Origin: Marasmius tenuissimus
Taxonomy: Eukaryota; Basidiomycota; Agaricomycetes; Agaricales; Marasmiaceae
Length of the DNA stretch: 64,000 nucleotides
NCBI GenBank assembly: GCA_029532415.1
Contig: JAQOTA010000047.1
Span: 434,001 to 498,000 of the forward strand
Reading direction: 5' to 3'
Position 1 is the first letter of the stretch; each line of letters opens with the position of its first letter. This document shows positions 1 to 11,786 of this stretch, piece after piece. Under the pieces are notes generated by a model. The model saw nothing but the letters and a program-made list of their open reading frames with translations, was not told the DNA's origin and made no database searches. A program made the translations under genes and the position numbers.

Positions 1-1355
1 CACAGAGGCCATTCGTGACACATTCTCCATCGCCAAGTCGAAATCTTCTCTGGTGGTTCAAATGAGGACATGTAAATCGGGAATAATCTCACCTTGTCAA
101 GCCATTTTCCAACAAAGTTTGATCCAAGAAGGGTTTGTAGGAACGGTCATTCCAAGTTAGATGGGCGATGGCGATGGGAGCCTTTTTCAAAGTTGAGAAG
201 ACCTGCGTGGCGTTCGGATCGACTAATCTAGGCACGGAATTCTGATCCGTCTGCAATGTTATCCGATTGATAAAGAGCTTATCCACCTCTTTGGACTTTT
301 TACTCGCGAGAAAGCGCAAAAACACATCTTCCTGCAAAAGGTCCACAGTTGAAGGCGCGTCCTTGATTCCTACACCCATACCGCTCCATATCTCTGATTC
401 AGGCCCCGCCGGACCACGGCAGATGACTCCTCTTGTACAATCTATCCACAACTCTGTCGCGTCACAATCCCATCGAAACTACAAATCCATGATTCAATTA
501 TTCTGACATAACGGCTCTGGTTACTTACCCGTAAATTACCGAGATACCACATACCCAAGAAATCTACATTCTGCGCAAAGTGTGCGTATGGTACAAGCTC
601 TGGACGAAAACATCAGCTATCTTTAGCAAATAAGCTTATCACTCACCATTCCGAAGAAGAAGAGATGGCACTGTGCCGATGTCAATGGCATATACCTGCG
701 CGACCTGAGAGGTCCTGGGAAAATTTCAGCATTTCCGCGACTTTGGGGCGTGATTGGACGCACAACAATCCGGAGTACATTTGAAGATCTGTTTTGAATG
801 CCTTCGGAGAGTTACGGAGCAAATACTAGGTTGAGAATGCTAATACCTTACCATACGCGCCTCCGGACCATTGTACGACACCGTTGTATACACCCGACCA
901 GGGCTTCCATCTACCTCAGCCAAACAGAAAACCATATCGGCTTTCCGGCAACAACATGCCTCGCACTTCCATCCTTCCCTGACCAAATCCATGAACTCGG
1001 TGCATTGGCAAATCCGGGGATATTGATTGACACCTATATCCCTCACCCTAGCGAAGTCGCCACGCTTAAGATTTCGGAACTGGGACCTGTAAGCCTCACG
1101 CTTCTTCATTGGCCCAACACAACTCACATCGTCAAAAACAGTATGCTCCTTTACCTCCTGTTGAACAATATGGTTGATTTGGTCCCCACTTACATGGACT
1201 GTCATCATTGTTGAGCTTGATCCCTGGGTGAGGACCACGTGTCCGTCCATAGAAGTACTTGCATGGCCGTAATGGTTATGCTGGTCCCCTCCAACGTGAC
1301 TGAACTGGCCGCCGTTGATACAAAAGTTTTGAGAATCAGGAAAAAAGGTGGACAT
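1..1355 (-). CDS. Agaricomycete-type hypothetical protein, 5' part; gene runs off the window start
   Basis: Several minus-strand exons share one theme. The first, from an ATG at 1355, carries a GGQFSHVGGDQHNH stretch, then an acidic/basic helical segment and a CxxC-rich piece (residues about 120-145). Later exons near 700-640 and 600-530 contain LVPYAHFAQ, and the exon at about 510-89 contains LWIDCTRGVICRGP. Proteins with a 'GGxFxxVGGD' start, a regulatory 'RGD' segment and this late 'W..CT.G..C.GP' motif are, to my knowledge, common and uncharacterised in mushroom genomes, sometimes ahead of kinase-like or repeat domains. I can assign no reaction. Exon joins at 855-700 are uncertain and one frame change there may be an intron I placed wrongly. 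The 3' end is outside the window. Confidence 0.5.
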
Positions 1356-2980
1356 GGGAGGAGGGGAGAAAAAGGTCGCGGGGTCTCGAGAATGAATCCC
1401 TCTTATACGTACCTCGAAATCCGGGAATTGGAAAAGCCGTGATTGACATATAACATGTTGCACCAGGTTGCACCCCCGAGTTTGCCATCACAAGATAGTA
1501 TTGAGTCTCCCGACTTACAGACATGTTTTATCAAAGCTCAGAAGCGCCCTTGTATGGTTTCCAGGAAGTCGGTCAATTTGCGGTCAATCTAATAATTATC
1601 CTAGTTGATCCAAGCCCTTGTAGGTTCAACTTCGTCTCGCTCGTATCGTAGCTACCACGGCCGAGCGTTCGGTGTCTAAAGATGTCCAGGCCTCATGGCG
1701 CTCGTAACTTGATTGGACCTTGATTGACGTGCTGTCATGAGCGTGAAGAATAACGACATAGCCTCTGAAACTTGAGTACCTGAGTACTCACCGAATTGGA
1801 CCCCTCGAAGTCATGCGATATATCACGCCGTTCACCCCTTCAGCTCTATCAATTCCATACGACGCAAGCCTCTAGCCCCGAAAACGGTTTCCTTGTTGTC
1901 TCGTTCCAGAATAAATCCCCCAGGCTCGAAAACTTTTATTTGAAGTACGAGATGTTGCACGCCAGATTCCACGCATCGTAAGGAGAAAAACTTCCAAAGT
2001 AGGGAGTACAGCGACGGGAGAGGACGAGTGCCCTCAATAATAGACCAGAAGTTTCGCACCAGCCGCCTACAGTTGGGATTTGTGCTCCTTGCAGACCGAG
2101 ACGCCGGTGTGAGTGCGGCTACAAGTCTTGGAGGGCTTCAAATCCAATCGATCTGATTGCTCCAGTTGGTTCTTGTGTAATGGCGTAAGGAAACCAAGAA
2201 TCAACATCACCGGAAATGCAATCAAGGCTGCATATTCAGGAAGTCTGTTCTGTGGAGAGTCTGCAGCTGAGGATGGAGAGAAATGAGTCAATAGGGAGAA
2301 TTGAAGGTGAGTCGTCGAAGACAAGGGCGAAAATTGGAAATTCAACTGCCGGCAATCTCCGACTCCCGCGCTAGGATTAGGGTTTGGACTTTCCCCGGAT
2401 TTTGACCCTGAAAGCGGACTCCTTCAATACTCTCACCTCTCGAAGTCGATGGGACCGAATTCTTTCCAGAACAAGTTAAACCAGCGCGTCAGCCGGACTG
2501 AACCTTACGTTGGACTACCTCAAGAGCATCTGGACGCGTTAAAATTCACTATCTTCGAAGCAGACACTACAAGACTCGCTCGGTCGTTGGCCTTCCGGCT
2601 TCCTCAGCCTGGCAGCTATTGGGATGGATGAAGGATGCGAGGAGGTGATAGTCGAGCTAAGTTGTTCAACCTACGTGTCGTTTATTCACGCGACTCTTCG
2701 GCATCATATCCAAGAAAGGCTCACCATTTTCCAAGATTACCAATCACCAGGGCATTGTGCCCGCTGGCGAGCCAGAGCTGAGGCCTTAAACAAGAATTCT
2801 GAAGGTGAAAAATCGCAAAATTTTCTATGATTTTTTCGACAGCTGTCACCGCCTCCACCACGACTCGTCATATCGATACCTTACTGCCCTCAATCTCTAT
2901 CAACTCTATTCCTCGCAGGATAAGAACAAGGCTTCTAACAAAGTTTTCGGAGACGTTACTCTTTTGGATAAAATCCAGAT
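1356..2980. other. Intergenic stretch, no supported gene
   Basis: Short ORFs occur on both strands (for example 1832-2059 minus and 2449-2631 plus), but none has a recognisable motif, a paired exon or good codon texture. This interval should hold the promoters of the minus-strand gene before it and the plus-strand hydrolase after it. Confidence 0.5.
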
Positions 2981-4191
2981 ATGGATGCTCTTAGTCAGAT
3001 TGCGTTCGTTCTTTTTTTTTTTGCGTCGTTCAACAACAAAGAAACTGATGCTTTCATCTGCTCTCTAGCATTGATCCTCCTCTGGAAGCTTCTTCTATCT
3101 CCTTTCTCTGCGCACACAAGACATAAGACATGGAGACAGGTCATAGGAATTGCCGCATACCGAGCGTGCGGTATGTCTATTCCACAGATGCAGTATACCA
3201 TTGGCAGATGCCAGTCGCTCGATTGTTACAAAAAGTGGTCTGAGAAAGAAGGTCTCCCGATACACGTGGAAGAGATTGAAGGAGAGGACGCGAGGTTACT
3301 TTGGGTTGGCGAGAAGAGGACTGACAGAGTCATCTTCTTCCTGCACGGTACGTGCGATACTTTTCTTCTAGCGCGCACGAGAGGCTCATTTCAGTGATAG
3401 GTGGAGGTTATGCGTTGCCGCTGGCTGAATTCTCCCTTTCGTTTTGGAGGCATGTTCAGACGCAGCTGGGAAAGAAAGGGTTGGAAATAGGCGTCGTCGT
3501 GCTGAACTATGGTGGGTTGTACTCTACCTTCACTTATTCTCCAGCTAGATCATATTTTACAGGACTAATACCTGACGCACCATCCCTCCGCCAGGCTGTT
3601 TGTGGCCTTCAGCTTCTCATCAATAACGGTGTCAAACCAAATACCATTCAACTCGTTGGTGACTCTGCTGGTGGGAATTTGATCCTTCAACTCTTCTCGC
3701 ACCTCCTCCATCCGCTGCCCGGTGTCCCAAATATTACCCACGACAACCTTCATTTCAAAGGCGCATGCTTACTATCCCCGTGGGTTTCCTTCCGGGATGA
3801 CGACGGTACTCACGCTCTCCGTGAATCTACTGACCTCATTAAAGTTCGGAGTATCCTCGAATTTGGAGATTATGTCTTACAAGACGTTCCCCAACAGCAA
3901 GAATGCTACGTCGAGCTTCTCAAGACCCCGGATTCATGGTGGGCTAGGTTAGACAGCAAGGTTGAGAGGATGCTCCTTGTCGCTGGTAGCGACGAATGCT
4001 TCAAGAAGGATATTGTGAAGATCAGCGGGAACATCAGGAAATACCATACTGATGCGGTTCTGTTGATACAGCAATACGGGGTGCACGTGGAACCGTATGT
4101 GGATTTCTTGGTTGGGGAGAAGCGGTTGCAAACGGTCACCGGTGACATCGTAGAGTGGCTGGTGGCTGGGTTCTCGGGATCCAGCAACTAG
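2981..4191 (+). CDS. Alpha/beta hydrolase (steryl-acetyl-hydrolase / HSL-like esterase)
   Basis: Predicted serine esterase of the hormone-sensitive-lipase type, probably acting on acetylated sterols or small esters at the ER membrane. Exons 2981-3347, 3401-3511 and 3563-4191 give 368 aa. The first intron splits the oxyanion motif, and splicing yields HGGGY. The second intron (51 nt) has no stop, so it hides inside an open frame; removing it gives NYGLIPDAPSLRQ, which fits the family. Downstream come GDSAGG (nucleophile elbow), GSDE (acid) and GVHVEPY (histidine). Residues 30-45 form a membrane anchor. A possible further intron (2994-3068, also a multiple of three) would remove the odd FVLFFF tract near the start. 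The ICMT-like gene follows 195 bp later on the same strand. Fold and catalytic residues are clear; the substrate is inferred. Confidence 0.85.
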
Positions 4192-4385
4192 ATTTGTACG
4201 CTTTGATTGTCACTTGGGGCTCGTGTGTTTGTAGAATCTGACCATGATGGCGTCTGAATCCACTGCTTGTGATCTGTGTTGAACGTTGATCGGCTGACGG
4301 TGACAAGTTCATGCAAGCTGTCAATCAGGTTCATTGAAATACCTGAGCTCTCCAGGCTCATCTGACACCCTCCAATCTCCCAGAT

Positions 4386-5200
4386 ATGTTCACCCTCATT
4401 ATCCGTATTGTGTTATTAGGACTATCAGTAGTCGTCCTCAGGTATGCCACCATCCCACCAAATCCAACACCAATCCAACCGCGCCCTCTTCCCAATGCGC
4501 CATTTGCGCACAAGAGAGAGTGGCTAATGGTACGCCTCACTCCTATGTTAGTCTCCTTCACACGTGTGAGTACTCCGTTCAGCATTGGACAACATGGTGC
4601 TCACAATCACATCCGCAATAGAAACTCGTCTATATCTCCACAATTTGTGAATGCCTATTCATTCTACGATCCCGGTACCCCCTCTTCCCGAATTTCTTAC
4701 CACAAATCTGGATGCATGGGGAAGTCTCTTTGACGTCGACGATGGAGATGACGAGACTCGTCACGTTGTTTTCTGGCGTGGCTGCACTTTATATGCGTCT
4801 ACGCTGTCAAAATCTCCTGGGTGGATCGTTCAAGTGGCACATTGCGGGGCTCGGCGAGCCAGATGAGAAGCTCCGAGCTGAACGGCCTTCCAAGCTCATC
4901 ACCACAGGCCCATATGCATACATACGACACCCATCTTATGCAGGCGCGTTACACGGGTACATCGCGTTGACCGTGTACTACCTCCTTCCGGGATCTTGGC
5001 TACGAGAAAGTGGGGCGTTATATACATGGATGGGAATGTCGGCGGTCGGTTCTTGTGTGGGGATATGGACATTATTCGCAATATCTTTTATCGTGTTGAG
5101 ATTGGACATAGAAGAGAAGGTTTTGAAGCAGCAGTTTGGCGAGGAGTGGGAGAGATGGTCGGAGCGAGTGAAGTGGCGGATTGCTCCTGGAGTGTGGTAG
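4386..5200 (+). CDS. Isoprenylcysteine carboxyl methyltransferase-like membrane protein (copy 1)
   Basis: Exons 4386-4565 and 4622-5200, joined over a 56-nt intron, encode 252 aa with several hydrophobic segments. The C-terminal half has the ICMT/phospholipid-methyltransferase signature: GPYAYIRHPSYAG, then an amphipathic stretch, then EEWERWSERVKWRIAPGVW at the very end. Members methylate prenylated cysteine with S-adenosylmethionine at the ER; mushrooms carry many divergent paralogues whose substrates are unknown. The methionine at 4386 heads a hydrophobic helix and matches the start of the second copy at 19061, which supports it. The same intron position occurs in both copies. A third, broken copy lies at 34402-42293. 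The gene sits 195 bp after the hydrolase on the same strand. Confidence 0.85.
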
Positions 5201-5322
5201 ACGTCGTATCCACAAGCGAAGAAATTTGAGGAGGCGAAATATTACTGTACATGTGGCACTAGAGCGGTATGCAATGCATTCTAGATTGTTATGCTAAGCG
5301 ACTCAAATTGTAGAATCAATTC

Positions 5323-5604
5323 CTATAAGCGAGTCAGGCCATGAATCTCATTCTCAGTAAGACCCCCCCAGTTACTGGGCACTGATACTGCTGTTGAAAC
5401 TTTGAAGAGATAATCAAAATCCATACCTGGTCTCAACCTTGGTGGCGAGCTTGCTGGCCTGTTTGACCATGAGTTGCTTGGGGTTGAAGGGCGCTTTTCC
5501 CCCCAAGACGTCAAGAACACCTGTCAGGCGAGTGTGGGTGAGCTTGTGGTCAATAATCTCTGTATGATTGACACCTCGGAACGTTCCGAGATATTCTCCC
5601 CCTA
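5323..5604 (-). pseudogene. Lipase-like C-terminal fragment (relic)
   Basis: On the minus strand the segment from about 5604 reads GEYLGTFRGVNHTEIID, then a helical stretch ending ASKLATKVET, and after a possible short intron continues to a stop at 5323. The 'G.f.GVnHt-ii' then 'lA.kLA' pattern resembles the end of alpha/beta-hydrolase lipases, where the histidine is catalytic. No upstream exons with a nucleophile motif are visible, so this looks like a leftover 3' end. Family assignment is tentative. Confidence 0.3.
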
Positions 5605-6029
5605 ATGAGACAAAGAATGAGATTTGAGCTCCTGCGTCGACAGTGTTGGATCATGTCACGGTTTATACTTACTAGGCCTTTTCCCCATGTCGCCTTCTCA
5701 ACTCAAAGTGAAGGTTGTTTCTTCTTGTTAAACGGAACTTGTGGAAGTACTATAGTCGAGATGGAAGACGCGTCGGAGGAACGATGATTACAGTGATCCG
5801 TGCGGGTAAAGTGGCCTCGCTTCCCAGCCTCCAGGTAAAGCTGAAAGGTCGCGAACTCTAACGTTAGATCTTGTGTTGGGATCCCCCTAGGCTCGAATTA
5901 ACTCGCCCTGGTAAAGGGGTAGAGGCCCCAGCGTGCGTCGCTGCTTCGAGTCTAGGACACCCCCCCCCCCGTAAAATAGACGCCAGTTACTTAAATGTAA
6001 CGCCTATTGGTCGTGTTGATCTCTGCCTG

Positions 6030-6275
6030 CGTCCCTCTCAGAATGTATATTGCGAGAAACCCACCACTCGACAGCTGGTTTAGGAGCCCGATTTTCACGC
6101 TCAGACAAAAGCTCGGTCCTTCGTCCTACCACCTCAAAGGCTGCCTTTCCTTTTTCTTCCCTCCTTCTATCCATTCATTTCGACACCAAAATCCATCTTA
6201 AGATCGAGTCTATCCGGGGTACGCGTGCGAACGCTCCTCTCGCGGCTGTATCAATACTCGAATGCGTTGAAACTG
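6030..6275 (+). repeat. Dispersed repeat A, copy 1
   Basis: This segment matches the reverse complement of 27858-28125. Shared blocks include the run of text around 'TTTCACGCTCA', a following C/T-rich tract, and 'GCTCCTCTCGCGGCTGTAT' near the right end. The copies differ by many substitutions and small gaps, so they are old. No coding capacity was recognised. It may be a piece of an old transposon or an ancient duplication. Confidence 0.6.
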
Positions 6276-6314
6276 AAGCTTCAGGAGCTTCTAAAGCTGT
6301 CGGAGGTTAACCAC

Positions 6315-6690
6315 CGAGATTGAAACCACGTTGCAGATCAATCGACTATCTGCCAAATCGAACAAGCTTTCACAAGTGAAAACAAAAGCGCCGAGGGTTC
6401 ATTGTAGGCTCTTGTGAAAAGGAAGGGTTGCCACGTACCGGCTGTCCATATCCCGAAAATTCGAATCGCAAATGCACCTCGGGCCGCGAATGCCATTTGT
6501 TGCCCTAGGTGACGTAGCGTGGGTTTGACGGGTTCAGCGGCAGTGGTGCGCCTTGTGACCGGGAATATACCTCCCTAATGTTAATTCGATGGCATATCAA
6601 CGTTCCATCGACTTTTCAGCTGTACCATAACCACCCCAGCCCTCTCAGGTCCTTCTGAGTTTGACAATATTACAACATGGCTGAGGAGCT
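6315..6690 (+). repeat. Dispersed repeat B, copy 1
   Basis: Matches 26690-27345 in the same orientation: a block starting CACGTTGCAGATCAATCGA, the CTCGTGAAAAGGAAGGG block, an 'ATTCGAATCGCAAATGC' block and the final 'CCAACGTTC...CGAC' block. The second copy has about 200 bp more in its middle. It adjoins repeat A here. In the other locus repeat A lies 500 bp further on and inverted. Confidence 0.6.
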
Positions 6691-9444
6691 GCATGATTAT
6701 TGAATGAAGGTCACCTTCGGCGTTGCATACGAGTGAATAATTGTCGCCAGCAAACGCTCCAACCAGCGCTGAAGACGTGGTTGTGCCACGAGTTGTTGCG
6801 TTGGCCGCGATATATTCTCTTGTAGCGTCAGTAGCTAAGAGGTTTGACTGGTTATGGCTTCAGAATCAAAGGCCGGATTGTTGTTGTTAAGTCTCCCTGT
6901 CGGCATAAATTGCGGCATCACTGGCAACAACATCTCCCCTCTGTTCTCTCAGTCGCAACAACACACGGTTCGTTACTGATGCCCCCGTACTGCGTTGAGA
7001 AAGGACGAAGGGGGGCAAGAAGTACTGACTTTTTCAGCAGAACCTAGGGGGTCTCCTGACCATGGCAAAAACGGGCCGCGGTGACAAGAAACTTCGAGCT
7101 GCTAACATTCCCAGACGAACAGCAATGATAGGCCATCTCCATCTAGCCCAGCACATCGTGCATACACCTTCTGAGATGAACTGTGTCGACCAGCGTAACT
7201 TGAGAGCCTGAGGGCCCGTGATTGAGGTTGACGGAAAAAGTATGTGGCCGAAGCTACGGAAGCTGAGGACAATGCGGAGCTGAGTGATGGAATACGACGA
7301 ATTTGGTGAGGTGGATAACTGTCGTTGCAGTGGAAGATCTCTGAACCAGACACTCGAGACCCCAGATGGACGGTGAGCAAAAGAAAGGTGCCTATATGCA
7401 TTCAAAACTCGCGAATGTGGTTATGGGGTGTTGATATATTCGATGCGCAGCATTGCTAATGGCAACATCTGTGCGCGCAAAAATGGTCCATCCACGCAGA
7501 TCCAAACACCGACTATTTCTACTCGAGCATCTCCAGATGGTGATCACGTCCACCGGTATTCAGGGGATGTACCGGGGACGAAGGACTGAGAAGCAACTAT
7601 GGGTCGACGTCGGTGTTGAGGGATTTCATGGGTCTATGAGGGCTCTGTCGGTCGAAGGACGTAGAGGAGTTGGAAAGGGAAAACATATGTTCGTAGTCGC
7701 GGGCGGGTAGTGAATCGAAGGAAAGGCAAGAGAAAGATGTCGCAGCTGAAACTGTGTCCAGGAGTCTCGTTAATTGAAGTGATTGGGCGGACGAATCCTC
7801 AACGGTGTTTGGTGTCAGTGGATATCTGGAGTTTGGAGCGGTTTTTCAAGAATTCAAGGGTGCATTTTTGGCAGAAAGAGTTCGTTATAGCTCTGAGTCA
7901 ACCGAAGACTACGCCCACAGCTACCACGACTAACAAGTTCCTTTGTGCCAGCCAACTCCTGCAAAGACTTCTCTCGAGATTCGTCGTGTGTTGGAATGGG
8001 ATACGGGGATTGAGAGGCCAACTTGACGTCGAGTCTCGACAGAACGAGGTGAGGGAGGATCTCTACAACGAGTTCACTGCCAGAGTACGCTTTAAATTTG
8101 TGTCGAGGTGGAGGTGGAGGGTGAAAACCCTTGGCACTGAAAATTTTAGAGCGACGTCCTGGGACCTGGGGCCTAAGTAGCAGAGAAAAAAGAGGAAAAT
8201 AGGTCCGGCCATGCCCGGGCCCGACGGACGGCGGGATGCGGGTCTTGCGAAATTCCCACAACTCTGCCTTCTCTGCTCCCCCGTGCTGATACTTAGGTCG
8301 AACCAGTACCTACCTATCCTTATTGTCCAGCCGGGCCAAACTCCTTGTAGCGCGGATACCTAACACATCTCACTCCCCTCGACTTGAGGCCTCAAGTCTC
8401 ATGTATGATGTCCTTCAGCTCTTCATCGGATCCGGACATTTCCATTCGAACATTCAAGATTCGTGCACTGAAGGCTGGGCGCGAATGCTGCCGCCTAGGG
8501 GGCCGTATACCTCTGCTCTGGAGACGCGACCGCTCAAACTACTTCTGCTTATGTACTTAAAACGGCTTCCACATGTTCGTGCCAGCTGTTATTGGGCAAT
8601 CTCGAATATCAATGAGGCGATTCTCAGCCTCTCGCCTGACATCATCTTCGAATCGTCGAATCCTCTACCTCATGCAACGAAGAGTGATACACAAACCATC
8701 TAGTGTAGGAAACACAGGTATCTGGCATCGATACTGAACTTAGGATCGCAGCCCAGCGCTCAGCCGATGGTACAGAATGTAGTCCATCTAAAAAGATTTT
8801 GTTTCGATCAGGTTTCACTAGCGACGTTACTTGAAATACCGGGCGCTACAAGCTTCACAACCCGCGGCCTCGAGCTTCAACATCTAACTGCTATTTATGT
8901 TCCCTCAAAATGCTGGTTCCACGATCCACCACGAAATGGGGTGGATAATTGATTATTATCAGTGTACTTAAATTCATTTGGTGAGGCACAACTCTCGTGA
9001 ATTTTTGTGAGTTGCTGAATATCGCCATTCACGAAATGCTGCTCTGGTATTCAGTCTGTCAAATCAACAACCTCGAATCACGCTGAGCCTCCCTATCTAG
9101 TTGAGTTGAACGAACGACCCGTAGCACATAATCGTCTCGCCATGGCAACCTACAGGGCCCGAATCAAGAACGCCTTTCGATTGCCTTGCAGGCCTGCGCG
9201 GCCAACGCCCTTCGTTGCCTTCTGGATCTGTCAAAAGCTTAGGGAGAACTCTATTAGAGATTATTATCATTGTATGTGCTGTTCTGTGCAAAGGTACGCA
9301 TTCAGTCTTACCACTGATAAAAAGATGCCTGATTTCTGCCCTGTTCGTACCTGTTCACAGTCCACTATAGAAGCTGGTCCAACCACCCTCGAATGCCAGA
9401 AATCTCTTGAACACTCCGGCCGGACAAATTCGACACCACCTATC

Positions 9445-11423
9445 ATGTTGAAATGGGCCATCTTCGTCTCCTGCGCTAGTCTTTCTGTTGCTTCCATCCA
9501 CTGGCCGGATATCAGGATGGAACGGTTGGACGCATTGCTATGGGAGGAGAGTCTCCTTACACAAATCATCAACAATTGCCCTGTTCGGAGCAATTCGACG
9601 ATTGCCGCTCAGTGGGTTCGATTGGTGAGATCCTTCTGTCTACTCGTCACATGGACGGTGTTTTGACTGTCCTCTATAGGCTTACCACGACATGTCCACT
9701 CATAATGTGGACGACGGTACAGGAGGCTTGGATGCTTCTATCGCGTACGAACTGGACCGGGCACAGGTGGTCTTGAGTACTATGGTCGCGACAAAGGGTT
9801 GGTCTAACTATATCATTTATAGAACATTGGTTCGGGCATGGCAGGCTCTGTCTCGGACTTGATCGCCTTCACTGATCCTGGCGCTACCTGTAAGAGAAAG
9901 CACAATCGATATTCTTGAACGTGCCTTGATTTCTTTGTGTTTCTAGTTTCCGATGTCATTGCAATGGGCGCTATCTTAGGAGTTGCTGCGTGTGGAGGAC
10001 CTCTCATTCCCTTCAGAGGCGGGCGAGTCGACGCCACAGCCGCCGGGCCTCCCACCGTTCCCGAACCCCACCAGGACCTGGCTTCACACACGGAGTCTTT
10101 CCGCCGACAGGGCTTCACTCGGTCAGAGATGATCGCTCTCGTAGCGTGTGGTCATACGCTAGGTGGTGTTCGACGACAAGATTTCCCGGATGTCATACAG
10201 TCACCCGGACCAGCGAATGAAGTGATACCCTTTGATGGGACAAACAGCTTCGACAACGTAGTGTCAGTAGACTTTCATACGGCGTATCCACTTTGATGCT
10301 TACGGAGGTTTTACAGTGTGACTGGCTATCTTCAAGGCACGACTGCCAACCCGCTCGCTGTTGGGCCCAATTCGACCACCAGCTCGGACCTTCGTATCTT
10401 CCTCAGCGACGGCAATGTAACGATGCAAAGGTAAGTTCTCTATATTAGCCAAAGACGAGACTCATTCGTCTAATTGCGATATCCTTGCGAAAGTCTCGCT
10501 CCGCCGGACAACTTCAACAGGGTCTGTAGCGAACTATTCGAACGAATGTTGAACACTGTGCCCAAGGATGTGCAACTCACGGACGTCATAGAGCCTATTC
10601 AGTACAAGGTTCTCCCGACCAGATTCTTCGTAGGAAAAGATGGACTCTTCAGACTGACGACTGGCCTACGAGTAGGTATTTTTCTCCCAGTGTCTCCTCA
10701 AGTACCGTCATTGATCTCGACGTCAGATCGTGGGTGTCAATCCGTCCAGAACTGTTGCCCTGTATTGGACAGACCGTGAAGGAACGGCTTGTCCTACTAC
10801 AGGATGCTCGATGCCCCCAATTTCAGCCCCAGGACTTGCTGCGAGAGGCTCCTTCATGGCAGTCAGAAGAGGCCTGACTGGACTTCCGACGTACAAGTTT
10901 GACGCGAGGCTCAACACGACAAACTCCATCTCCAAATTTTGGTTCAAAGTCGACGAAGGGGATGGTTCGGAACCTGTGCCTGTTGACAACGACGGTGCAG
11001 GTCTCCCCATCGCTCAAGACGATATATTATTCGATACTAGGCGTAGTTCATTCTTCATGAACTCGAACGACCTCATGTTAAACATCGTTATCGCGGTATA
11101 CTCCATCTCCGTCTACGTTCTCAGTCACTCCGAACTGACGAAAGCGATTTTGTATGTACATGTAGGTGCGAACCAACGATACGACCGCAAAAGTAACAGT
11201 ATCGCGCTACGTTCGCGGTACACCATCCGACCCAGTCCCGAAACGCGAGGTTGTAAACCTTTCTGCAGACGCTCGGTTCCCTCCGATATCAGGGTATACA
11301 TTCTTCTCTCGCGACTTTATTTCAGACACTGGTTTGAAGTGGATGGATATCAAAGCTAAGGTAGGCGGGAAAACCTTCAGTGAAAAGGACATCGAGATCA
11401 TTGTCCCTATTGGTGCGGATTGA
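9445..11423 (+). CDS. Secreted class II-like haem peroxidase with C-terminal extension
   Basis: Predicted extracellular haem peroxidase that uses H2O2 to oxidise phenolics or similar donors. Eight exons (9445-9624, 9680-9766, 9823-9889, 9947-10262, 10317-10430, 10494-10671, 10727-11095, 11166-11423) give 522 aa; all introns are GT-AG and 54-70 nt. A signal peptide occupies about residues 1-17. The distal site is RLAYHD (Arg59, His63), with GTGGLDASI after it; the proximal site is MIALVACGHTLGGV (His181). GRVDATAAGPP and FDNVVV fit the family. The catalytic domain ends near residue 310; the last 200 residues, including CPTTGC, match no domain I know and are rich in beta-type sequence. The start was chosen because it creates the signal peptide. 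The gene converges on the PHD-finger gene. Whether it is a true lignin-degrading enzyme cannot be told from this. Confidence 0.85.
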
Positions 11424-11786
11424 TATTTATGTGAGGGTCGGGCACGGCACGCGGTATACATTTGGTACTCTACATACATCGAAATCAGCATGCTACAAGA
11501 ATAATCTAGTTACCATAAGTATAATGGGTGTGAGTAGAACTGGGAAGAACGTAGAGAATAGGTAGAGTTAGCTATACTAGTGTTAGTCTCGGAACGTATA
11601 CGGCAAAGTTGGAGAAAACGAAGGGCAAGAACGAAATGGGAACGAAGCAATACAAAGGGGGAAGAAGCGTGAACACAGTCCGAGAAACAAAAACAAACTA
11701 AAAAAGTCAACACTGTCCAGAAGGGGCTTATCAGCAAGCAGCTCCAGCACAACTGGGCATACACGAGACGTATGTGTGACGATTGA

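Larger units (their letters stand above)
5605..9444. other. Gene-poor stretch with diverged repeats
   Basis: Apart from the two dispersed repeat segments listed separately (6030-6690), I see no supported gene. Longer open frames at 7034-7405 (minus), 7710-8180 (plus), 7854-8261 (minus) and 8323-8703 (plus) overlap one another or lack motifs, and none pairs with neighbouring exons. A C10 run sits near 5961. Confidence 0.4.

Noticed and set aside
6455..6490. ATTCGAATC, like a tRNA B box (also near 26815)
   Set aside because: No A box, acceptor stem or anticodon loop at the right spacing; the motif is part of dispersed repeat B.
7710..8180. 156-codon plus-strand frame
   Set aside because: Overlaps a 135-codon minus-strand frame; neither has motifs or partner exons.
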